A stretch of 29,946 nt of DNA, from assembly GCA_021464525.1 (NCBI GenBank), contig JADRCO010000602.1:1-29946 (forward strand). The letters run 5' to 3'. The notes beneath the pieces were generated by a model. The model had not been told where the DNA came from. It did not search any database and was given only the letters and a program-made list of their open reading frames with translations. Positions 19,925-28,853 of the stretch are shown here, in pieces (position 1 is the first letter of the stretch; the number at the start of each line of letters is the position of its first letter). The translations under genes and the position numbers were made by a program. The stretch comes from Rhizophagus sp. LPA8_4_AMF (Eukaryota; Glomeromycota; Glomeromycetes; Glomerales; Glomeraceae).

Positions 19925-21076
19925 ATACCGTTACAGCATACATTTTTAAATTTTTCTTGATTTTTTTCTTAACTGTTAAGATGATTTTAACAGCGAAATT
20001 CATAAAATATTTTCATTTTTCATATGTAATAGTTGTTAATAATAACAAATATTAAATTAAAAAGATTCGATTACATTTTATTAAACATGATTTTATTAGT
20101 TAACTGGTTTTGAAATTGAAGTTAATTTAGTTATGTTAAATAATAAAAAATAAAAAACTTGACCGCTAAATATTTAGGAGGAAATCATCGAAACAATCTT
20201 GTGGAGAATTTATATGAAAGTTTGAACCGATTGAACATGAGTCATGTTGATATTTTATTTAATCGTGCTTAACTCCGAACTCCAACTGAAGAACTCATGA
20301 TATCATTAGATGACGTCATTTGAAGTGGAATAGTAAATAATTATTTTTTTAGTATTTGCTCAAACAATTTTTTCTAAATACTGCAAGCAAATTTTCCATC
20401 TCGAGCACTCATTCGTGCTAGTACATTACGTGGATAGAAGTACGAAATTATAATAATGTTTCATAGATATTGAAGATGAGTTTCAAGATAAAGTATTTTC
20501 ATCAATCATGTTTATTGAACTTCGCGATCGTTAGTATTTGACTCATAACCTGCTTATACTGAACGATGTATTATAAAATTAAATTCACACTTATATTACA
20601 TTTGAATTAATATATAAGAATACTAAATCTCTATTTTAAAAATCTTTTAGGTTGGAACTATTCCGTGAGGTGTCATCGCCGAAGGGTATTGATGTTTTTT
20701 ATATTAAAAGATAATTATTATAATTAGCGTATCATTAAGTATTTTTATATTAGTTTTCTTACCGGGAGAAACAGTATTCAAAAGTTGAGGTTTTTTTTCT
20801 AATACATGGGCTGAAGAAATTTTAAACCACTTGAATTTAAGCGAGTATAATTATTTGGAAACGGGGGTTTTTTTTAAAAAAAAATTTATTTATTAACGTA
20901 AACTAATGGCAAAAAAAAAAAATCATTTATCAGATTAACACCTGACTTGAAAAAGACTTGATGATGCATCCAAACAGCTGAAGTTCCATTAACCATGATA
21001 GATTACACCGGAAAACGTTTAAGTGCCTCGTAAATTTAAGTTATCGCGACTTCATGTAACTTTGAAAGAATAAATC
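19925..21076 (+). pseudogene. Aldo/keto reductase pseudogene, most decayed copy (module C)
   Basis: Third copy of the reductase relic, starting inside the region equivalent to 11745 in module B, so the first exons are missing. Remaining blocks are a GGNHRNNLVENLYESLNRL-like helix (about 20175-20235), HVDILF (about 20240), a decayed EELMISLD.VI.SGIV (about 20290-20335), VGTIP.GVIAEG (about 20650-20685), which is closer to the family consensus than in A or B, FLTGRN-like sequence (about 20755), then NHLNLSEYN (about 20825) and the LTPDLKK..ASKQLKFH stretch (about 20935-20990). The segment carrying the ISKEIGR helix is deleted. Frameshifts and stops abound. It keeps the empty site of the foldback element that interrupts copy B. 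Confidence 0.7.
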
Positions 21077-21444
21077 CTTAATTCATATCACGAGATTTCA
21101 ATTTGCTATTGTATTTTTCTCGATTGTTTATAATTATATTTTCTTCAACAAATAAAGTAAGTTCAAAGGTTTGAAGTAATTAAATGATTTAAGTCGTTTA
21201 GAACTTTATGACACCATAAAAATATACTGTATATACTACATAGTATATTATTCTCTGAAAGTAAATTCAGCCTCATGACGATTTGCATCAAATATTATAA
21301 GCAAACATCTTTTTATTTTAATTAAGTTAATTCACGATATTTTCTTTGTATGTTACTGTAAGAGAAATTCATCTTAATCATTCTCCCGTACCAATATTAT
21401 TGCTGAAATACATGTATTATTACTTAAAATCAGAATATCTTTTT
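21077..21444. repeat. Module C flank, left part
   Basis: Direct counterpart of about 13552-14095 in module B without the TA-flanked MITE. It runs from TTTTTCTCGATTGTTTATAA through CTCATGACGATTTGCATC to CATTCTCCCGTA..ATTGCTGAAAT. No gene. Confidence 0.6.
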
Positions 21445-22670
21445 AAATTAAAATAATATTATTTAAACTCCATAATTATTTGGAGTTTACAGGATCTCGT
21501 CATATCCTATGTCTTACGTAGAAATTGGAATCGATTCTATCAAAATCGAATTAATCGAAAATCGAATCAGAATCGAAACTATTACGAAATTCAAAAAATC
21601 ACGCGACTTCGGATAAATAGTTTAGCCGTTAAATGTGCAAAATTTGTTGCGTTATAAATGGTGTTACACCAGTTTTAATTCTGGCCGGAATTATAAACTT
21701 TATTTTAATGCCATATTAAATATTTTAAATATTTTTATGTGCAATTAAATTTGTGATCATCGGAATCGAAAATCGAATTTTAGAGAAACGATTAATCGCG
21801 ATTAGTCTATTCTAAAATCAATTCTAATTATGGGAATCGACTAGTTTTACGTCGACTTCAAGTCAACTGGATATGCTATCTACGTATCATAATTCCGTTG
21901 GAAGGAATTAAAACTGCACTGTAAGCATTATTTTATTCTCGATCCGTTGTTGAATTAAATATTGTACACTTTTAAAATGATATAATCAGGGACGTGAGAA
22001 ATTATTCAAGAATCAAGTGATTTCCGATTTCACTAGTTTTAGATACAAAGCTCTAAATGCTTGTTCTCTCTTTCGTCCTTTATTTAATTGATAAACGAAA
22101 AATTACAAGTGCAAATGAATAGCTGTAACTTTATCTTCCTAGTTCCTTCTATAGTAAATCTTGAATATTAAAGTCTAAATTGCATAATGTTTACCGTATT
22201 AAGCATGAGAGTTAAGGAATATCTCATCAAAAGAATATTTAAACATAATTGATTTCCATAAAAAGAGAAATAACGAACTCGCGGTTCAAGAGTACTAAAA
22301 GTTCGGTATATAGTAGAAATTCGGTATAAATCTTTCTTATATATCGAACTACCTATAGCAAGTTTGGTAAATAAATCTGTCACGTGATTAAGAATATTAA
22401 TTTTGGCCAGAATTAAGATTTAATTATCACAAAGACCAGCATAAATTAATTAAATTATGTGAATTCCAAACAAGTGATGTATCAAGAATTTTTTTTTATA
22501 TGCTTTATTATAAATGGTAAGTCAACAAAAGTTCGGTATATGTTATAACAAGTTTTATATGAAATTCGGTATGTCAAGATTTTTTAAATAATATGAAACT
22601 GATTTTTAAAAAAAGTTCGGTAAGTCAAGAGTTCATTATATCGTGGGTTCGTTACATCAAAGTCAGACTG
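21445..22670. mobile_element. Module C-specific insertion(s) of about 1.2 kb, at least two elements
   Basis: Module B lacks this stretch. It holds a perfect 9-bp hairpin (TAAACTCCA, 21464-21472; TGGAGTTTA, 21481-21489). It also holds a foldback of about 340 bp, with ACGTAGAAATTGGAATCGAT at 21516 facing ACGTAAAACTAGTCGATTCC (reverse) ending near 21852 and many AATCGAATT-type strings. The last part (about 22270-22670) repeats AGTTCGGTATAT and ends ..GGGTTCGTTACATCAAAGTCAGACTG then TA, the right terminus of a Tc1/mariner-like element whose left end I could not find. The 71-codon minus frame at 22168-22383 is incidental. Confidence 0.5.
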
Positions 22671-23271
22671 TATAATTGATACCGCTGTTAAAAATACACT
22701 GTATGTGATTTATAAATTAATATTTTAAGGATGAATAAATTATCAGGGTACATAGTATACGTTATAAAAATGGAAGTAGTTTATACATGTCAAATTGTCA
22801 CTCGCATCACATCATTCACATTTCATTTGGTGGCGGAAAAAATAATTTTGTTTATCATCACCCATTATCTTGAAATTGAACTTAATTATCAGAATGAAAA
22901 TTAAAGGTTATAATCTCGTTAAAAAAATAAATTTATTCTTAAAATTGATTATCGCCGATTTCAAAATGGTGTAGCCTGATATATTTTATTACCGGATGAT
23001 ATTAATATTTGAATAAATTAATAGAAAAATAGGATATACCTTTTTGAAAATAGCGATAAAAATAAAAAGGACTGATATAAAAAAATAACAATATAATAAT
23101 TACAGTATTACAATATGTAATATCTATCAAAATTACTTAAAAAAACCTATTAAGTGAAACATACTGAAATTGAATTGAATGTTAAACTATAACGTATAAA
23201 TATACTGTAACAATATTTCTAAAGCATACAATATCTAGCTTAATTATCTATCACTACTGTTTTATCTTATA
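22671..23271. repeat. Module C flank, right part, 3' of gene C
   Basis: From about 22860 it matches the stretch 3' of genes A and B: GAACTTAATTATC, ATTAAAGGT, TTACCGGATGATAT and the AACATTCAATTCAA.. leader into the end of gene C. Positions 22680-22860 have no clear counterpart. No gene. Confidence 0.5.
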
Positions 23272-23961
23272 TTATGATTCAGGATTATTTTGATGTAATT
23301 GGACTCCATTATATCGTGAGGTATCTTCAGGACTGTTTGGAGGAATTGAAGATGCATCGTAAGCATTATAATCTGAATATTTTTGGAAAGTAGGTTGAAC
23401 ATCTATAGTATCGAAAGATTGTTGTGGGATTGTATCTGTATCTTGTTGATAGTCAACAAGTTGTTGAATAGGAGGAATTGAAGATACATCGCAAGCACTG
23501 TTATCTGAATATTCTTGAAAAATCGGTTGAATATCCATAGTTTCAAAAGGTTGTTGTGAGATGGTGTTTTGTTGACAACTAACAGATTGTTGAACAATTT
23601 GTTGCCGAATTAAATGTTGCACATTATAATGGTGTGGAAGCTGATGATCAGGAATGTGGGATATATCAATTCTATTGTTCAAGTGTCGTGCAATTTCTGT
23701 TGAATTTAATTCGGTATAAGTAACATGATAAATACGCGTATCATTTGGTAAAGGAAGATAAAATTCATATGCAATATTTTGAGGTATAGGAGCAGTCGTA
23801 TTAGTATTATTAATATGCAAGGTGTCTAAATTCGTATTATGGTTTGCAGTGTGTTGAAAGTTTTCATTATTATTGTCAATAACTGAAAGTACGAAGTTAT
23901 TCCCAGTTTGATCCATTGATAAATTAGAATAATCCTGTGTAGTATGGTTATCTGAATTCAT
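23272..23961 (-). CDS. Family gene C: Q/N/S/D-rich protein with one FEFYLPLPND domain
   Basis: Intact 229-residue member of the unrecognised family. I start at ATG 23961 (MNSDNHTTQDYSNL), not at the upstream in-frame ATG at 24090, for two reasons: the extra 43 residues are hydrophobic, phenylalanine-rich translation of an A/T tract with no match in A, and the chosen ATG follows TATTGGAAGC as in B. The single domain is at residues 65-122 (YEFYLPLPND, IYHVTYTELNSTEIARHL, SHIPDHQLPHHYNVQHLI). Two repeat units follow (about 127-165, 169-206), then SSIPPNSPEDTSRYNGVQLH. With one domain it may be closest to the ancestral form from which A and B grew by internal duplication. The first 80 bases of the domain are nearly identical to gene A although the flanks have diverged. 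It converges with reductase relic C and is divergent to relic E. Confidence 0.82.
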   Translation of the reverse strand: MNSDNHTTQDYSNLSMDQTGNNFVLSVIDNNNENFQHTANHNTNLDTLHINNTNTTAPIPQNIAYEFYLPLPNDTRIYHVTYTELNSTEIARHLNNRIDISHIPDHQLPHHYNVQHLIRQQIVQQSVSCQQNTISQQPFETMDIQPIFQEYSDNSACDVSSIPPIQQLVDYQQDTDTIPQQSFDTIDVQPTFQKYSDYNAYDASSIPPNSPEDTSRYNGVQLHQNNPES

Positions 23962-24070
23962 GCTTCCAATAATTTTTAAAATATTGTCTGGTTTATGTAC
24001 TAATAAAAAAAATTTTTTTTTTTGAAAAAAAAAAATCCAAAAAATCTTGAATTTATTGAAGAAGCAGGAC

Positions 24071-24740
24071 GGTATGAAATAAAGTATCACATTAAAAAAA
24101 AAAAATAAAGTATCACATAAAAAAAAAGTAGGGTAGTATCACATAAAAAACAACTTGTGGTAAAAAACAAGGTAACGAATAAAGTATCACATTAAAAAAA
24201 AAATAAAGTATCACATAAAAAAAAAGGTATCGAATAAAGTATCACACAAAAAAAAGTAGGGTATCAAATAAAATGTGGTATAAATAAGAACGGTATCAAA
24301 TAAAGTATAACATAAAAAAAAGTAGAATAATACCATTGAATATATTATTTTTTACTTGGCATCAAATAAAGTATCACATAAAAAATAACTTGTAAAAAAT
24401 AAGTACAGTATCGAATAAAGTATCACATAATAAAAAAGTAGGGTATCAAATAAAGTGTGGAAGAAATAAGACCGGTATCAAATAAAATAACAAATATAAA
24501 AGTAAAGTATCAAATAAAAGTAACGCATAAAAAAACAACTATCGAATAAATTATAAAGTATAAAGTATCACATAAAAAAAAGTAGGGTATCAAATAAAGT
24601 GAAGAACGTATAAAAAAAAGTAGGCCAAATAAAGTATTCAAATATAAATAAAACATGTGGTAAAAAAATAAGTATCACATAAAAAAAAAGAATAAAGTAT
24701 CACAAAAAAAACTTGTGGTAAAAGTATCAAAAAACTTGGT
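24071..24740. repeat. A-rich minisatellite (GTATCACATAAAAAAA / GTAGGGTATCAAATAAA)
   Basis: About 670 bp of irregular tandem repeats directly upstream of gene C. Two sub-motifs alternate: AAAGTATCACATAAAAAAAA and AGTAGGGTATCAAATAAAGT. Occasional ACTTGTGGTAAAAA inserts appear at irregular spacing. The motif is essentially single-copy in each 0.7-kb repeat of module B (near 16918 and 17788), inside the same longer context (..ACTTGTGGG..ATGATTTATT). In module C that context resumes after the array at about 24733-24760. The array therefore grew in module C. Confidence 0.85.
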
Positions 24741-24926
24741 GAGAATGAGAATGATTTATTAAATACAAATGTAATTATTAATCTCATATGATCTAGTCGA
24801 CCAAACATTGTGTATATTAGATAAGTTACGCAAAACTTAAATGTAATTCTGCAATCCTATTGGTTTAAAAATAAAATCATGCGACATTTGTTTCCTCAAC
24901 ATTGCACAAGATATCAAGAAGATAAA

Positions 24927-25169
24927 ACCTCCCCCTGATACGCTGCAGTCGGCCCCAAATACCAAACAACTACCTACTGATGTAGGTGGTCCGGGGTGGG
25001 TTTAGGGTGGCCCTCGTTGGGTCACCCTAAATCTCTAATCAAGTGAGGACCCGGTTGTTATATTGGGTGAAGGTGTCTTGTTGTAACTTTATCTTTTAAT
25101 TTTTTATTTGTAATAGTTGTATTTGTACATCCTCCTCCTTCAACTAAAAATAAATAAATAAATAAATAA
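24927..25169 (+). mobile_element. 243-bp non-LTR retroposon (SINE or LINE 3' end) with 16-bp target duplication
   Basis: ATATCAAGAAGATAAA is present exactly at 24911-24926 and 25170-25185. Between them is a comparatively GC-rich body (..GGTGGTCCGGGGTGGG.., 24927-25060), a T-rich part and a pure (AAAT)n tail at about 25146-25169. Exact target duplications plus a simple-repeat tail are the mark of target-primed reverse transcription. Module B has the uninterrupted site (AAGATATCAAAAAGGAAGAT near 18480). I see no tRNA-type A and B boxes, and the first 70 bases read as an open frame ending in a stop (DTLQSAPNTKQLPTDVGG), so a 5'-truncated LINE end fits better than a tRNA-derived SINE. Confidence 0.85.
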
Positions 25170-25185
25170 ATATCAAGAAGATAAA

Positions 25186-25661
25186 TTAATGAGTTGAATA
25201 GTTAATATTGAATGTATAATATGAACTGACTGCAATATGGATTATGTAAAAAACAATTAATCATCACATCGATATGATTGTATTACAGTTTCATATTCTT
25301 AATTGAATATTTATCATAATAAAAGTAACTTAAATTCACATTGAGAATTGGAATCGATTCATCTAAAATCTAAAACCGAAAATTGTTTTTAGCTTTATGA
25401 ATAGTGGTCAGTTTCGTTTAATGTAACCAATAGCGATTTGCATGTACACCCTTAGCTTCATTCTTTAAGCATTCGGGAGATTAAATCCATTTAGTATCTC
25501 AAACGACGATCTCAATCAAAATGACACAAAGGTTCTGGCGTTAAACGGCGTTTTAACCAAGAAAAGACTATCGCACAATCGATTGTATAAATTGATGATG
25601 GACGTTGTGGCCGTTGTGCCATATACCGTTGTACATGTACGTCGCTAATTTCTATACAATT
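25186..25661. repeat. Intermodule sequence shared with 18500-19136
   Basis: Same order of landmarks as in module B (ATATGGATTATG, TTTTTAGCTTTATGAAT, GGGAGATTAAATC, AAACGACGATCTCAAT, ACGGCGTTTTAACCAAGAAA), with scattered indels. No gene. It leads into relic E. Confidence 0.7.
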
Positions 25662-25701
25662 ATCAACGGATCAAACTGGAAATAACTCCGTAATTTCAAT
25701 T
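25662..25701 (+). pseudogene. Relic E of the family, N-terminal fragment
   Basis: ATCAACGGATCAAACTGG and the following bases read STDQTGNNSVIS, matching SMDQTGNNFVLS of gene C and STGNNFVPS of gene A. The match stops at 25701, where a 2.4-kb block of unrelated sequence starts; the family's C-terminal part resumes at 28119. It is the divergent partner of gene C, as relic D is of gene B. Confidence 0.65.
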
Positions 25702-28118
25702 TTTTGTAGAGTCTATGTAATATCTATAATACTATATATAATGTAAATTTATTATTATATAAATATTTTATAAATCTGTAATACATATGAATATTTATTT
25801 ATTTTCAATTATTTATATAAATTTATGTATAATTTATAGTGTTAAATAAATATTATATAGATATTTTATATGTCATAATATATTTTATATAAAATTTTCA
25901 TATAAATTTATATAAGTTTAAAATATTTATATATTTTGTATATTTCATTTACTACTAATACAGTATATTATTAATATACTTTGCAGAAATCCATGATTTG
26001 CAAACAAGTGTTAAACGTCATCATTAAATACCATTGTAATAAATATTTGTCCATAATAATATAAATCAAATTATATATCGCGTATATCATGTGATATAAT
26101 CCGCATCTAAAAACAACTTATTTTAGCTTTAAACTTTATAAATTCTTTTCCTTTCACTTTTTTCGCTTCTCTCATTTAATTTTTTTTTTCTTATTTAGGT
26201 GGTTCTTTCAGTCTCCTTGGACGCAAAATTTCTGTAATTTTTCCTTTTTTTTTCTTTAATTGTTTTGTTTTAACAAACAACTTCTAAAAGTTCATTCTTT
26301 ATATAGGCGTTTCTCTCATATCTCTTTGGATATAGGATTTTGATAAAGTATTCTTTCTATTCTTTCTTCAATGATTTTATTTAATGAACTTTATTGGCCA
26401 GTATCAATTTTTTTACTTATTTTATTTAGGGTTTGTGGCTTTCTTTGTGATCACTGACTCTTTAAGTTAAACAATTTCACTATTAAGACTATCTATTCCC
26501 AATTTCGGAAAAAGAAAAATCTCAGTCTGGTTCCACTAAAATGAGGCATTGTGACCCCAGCTCAAAAACCATTAACTATTTCTATAACTTCATCAACCGT
26601 CAGTATATTCTTCTGTTCGAATGTATACTTAAATCCTGCAAATTCATCTTTCTTCATATCTTATTTGGCGGTACTATTCTTTTCAGCTGAATTGTTTCTG
26701 TCCTGGTCTAAGATCTTTGATCCATCAGGTGCGTTTACCCACTGTCTTTACAACTTCCCAAATTACTGTATTTTCTAACAGATACAATTGTGGTGGTTCT
26801 TGATTAACCTTTTATGTGAATTTTTCCTTCCTAAATCACTTAACCTAGAATAATCATTAACCCAACTTCATTAATTTCATTTCTAAATTCTTTGTCTATT
26901 TTTATATTTAATTCAACGTCTTCTACTTTTGCAACTTTTGATAATTCTCAATTCATACTTCTTCTCATCTTTTTTTCTTTGTTACTTTCTTCCACTGCAG
27001 AATCATATAATAAATTTATTTCAAATATTTTTCTGTAATTTTTAAATTTATGTATGTATTTGTATATTTTGATCGTATATCGCACTTTTTAGGTATATGA
27101 TTCTTCCAAATATTTTTCTATCACTCCTACTTCATCTATATAGTCTAACAACAACTTTTCGTCCTCTTTGTCTATATTATTGCCATCAACCTCTTTTCGC
27201 TCATTGTATCATTATCTATCATTATCGTATTTCCTTTATACCACCTAAAATATCTGCCTCTTAATCTAACGCCGAAATCTCCACATTCAAACTTCTCTTT
27301 ATTTGATTCCTCTTTTAACACAATCTCCGCCCTTATTGACTGAGATTTGAAAATTTACTTCACTTTTAATGTTCAAACTATTCAAAAATCACTCAAGTTC
27401 TCTATTATATTTTCGTTAGACCACCACTTCGGAATATCATAGAAAAGATAACAGTACCGATGACGTCATTATCCTGATTATTGGAATGTCGATCACTCTC
27501 TTGTCACAAGATTTACATTATCTCACTATATGGAAATCAAGTGATGAAGGTTTGAAAATCTAGAAACTTCTATTGATGAAGATAATGAGTTGCTACTTTC
27601 TCAAATTGTTACAAAAGTGTTTCAGTTGGTAAAAACGTATTAAAGGCATGCGCTCAAAATATGTTAGACCCTGAACACCTAAAGATTGAAATGGATGAAG
27701 ACCATATTCAAAATTAAATCAACATGCAGTAAGTATAATGAGTGTAAATTCAATATTAATTATTATATATAATATTTCTTTTGCAAACACGATATTTTTT
27801 TTATAGGATAATGAATGCAATAATGATTGATTTTATTTCAATATAATAATTTAATAGCTACAGAAAAATATAATTGCATAATATTTCAAGGTAAACAACA
27901 ATAAATTTACAATTTTATATTGAATATAATACTTATATAAAAAATACATATAATTTTATTTGAATTCGAAATAAAATATTTATATAATTTTATATAAATT
28001 TATTTTACACATAAAATCAGATCCACATGAAATCCACGTCGAGTCCTTAAAACTACATAGAATAGTGTATGTAGATTTTACATACATTTTCACATAGAAT
28101 ATAACTCCTGATGCTATC
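25702..28118. mobile_element. Broken 2.4-kb insertion splitting relic E, family undetermined
   Basis: Both edges are very AT-rich (25702-25990; 27860-28020), with strings such as TTTATATAAATTT and ATAAATATTTTATA in opposite orientation, and both carry TCTATGTA-like sequence at the extremes. These suggest decayed terminal inverted repeats. The middle (about 26130-27400) is strikingly pyrimidine-rich on the plus strand, so a coding strand on minus would be rich in charged residues; short minus-strand stretches look protein-coding but the element is clearly broken in many places. A plus-strand piece near 27640-27720 also looks formerly coding. I cannot assign it to a transposon or retroelement family. 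The 75-codon plus frame at 26551-26778 is incidental. Confidence 0.45.
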
Positions 28119-28271
28119 AAGTATCAACAAAATATCAATCGGTAACATGAATATTCAACCTATTAACCTACTTTCAAAGAATATTCAGATAATAATGCTT
28201 AGGGTACAGGCTCAATTACTACAATTTCTCCAAACGGAGCTATCCCTGAAGATTTCGGATACTCAAAATAA
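28119..28271 (+). pseudogene. Relic E of the family, C-terminal fragment
   Basis: Remains of the repeat-unit region and C-terminus: GTATCAACAAAATATCAATC corresponds to the YQQN piece, ATGAATATTCAACC to the MDIQP piece, and AAGAATATTCAGATAATAATGC to QEYSDNNA; TCTCCAAACGG and CCTGAAGAT follow and correspond to the PPNSPED end. It has lost the domain and is frameshifted relative to the intact genes. The 3' flank (TTTTTTAAAGAGTGG, near 28389) still matches that of gene A. A 67-codon frame at 28111-28314 runs through it in the wrong frame. Confidence 0.65.
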
Positions 28272-28418
28272 GTTACATCAAATAATCAAAACCAATCAAA
28301 GTAAAATGTGGTAAGCTAATGATATTATTACACTATATGCATTCAATGTTGATATGCTTCATTTAATTTTCGATCAAAACTTTTAGTTTTTTAAAGAGTG
28401 GTTTTGGGGATAATTATA

Positions 28419-28851
28419 CACTAACCTACAATAAATTACCGGATTTTTTTAAAATTGCTTAATGATCTTCACATTGCATAAAAGCTTACGTATTCTTAAT
28501 AAAATTCATACGAATTTTTTTTTGTTTGAAAGCTAATCCATTATAGATTTTAGATTTAAATAAAAAAAAAGTACACTTTAAAGCATAAAAAAAATTTTCT
28601 AATTATAAAGTGAAGCAAATTTTTAAAGATTATTATATATTAATTTTCATATAAAAAATTTTTAGTATTCCAAACATAGAATATTGTTAATTATATTTTT
28701 TAAATACTATAATTGTTCAGCTTTTAAATAAAAAAAAACTTGTTACAATCCACTAAAAATTGATGGACTTTCATATATCTTGAAGTATGCCAATTTTACT
28801 ATAAATTACTAAGTATTTTAAAAAAATCCGGTAATTTATTGTAGTTTAGTG
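28419..28851. mobile_element. 433-bp MITE with 37-bp TIRs, TA duplication
   Basis: CACTAACCTACAATAAATTA.. (28419-28455) and its inverted partner (28815-28851) agree at 36 of 37 positions, both running into CCGGATTTTTTTAAAAT. TA flanks both ends (28417-28418; 28852-28853), as for Tc1/mariner-type transposition. The interior is A/T-rich without coding capacity. High TIR identity suggests a recent insertion. It sits in the 3' flank of relic E. Confidence 0.82.
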
Positions 28852-28853
28852 TA

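Noticed and set aside
23962-24090. A 43-residue N-terminal extension of gene C as a signal or membrane anchor
   Set aside because: It is translated from T/A tracts, lacks a counterpart in gene A, and the internal ATG at 23961 has the same leader context as gene B.
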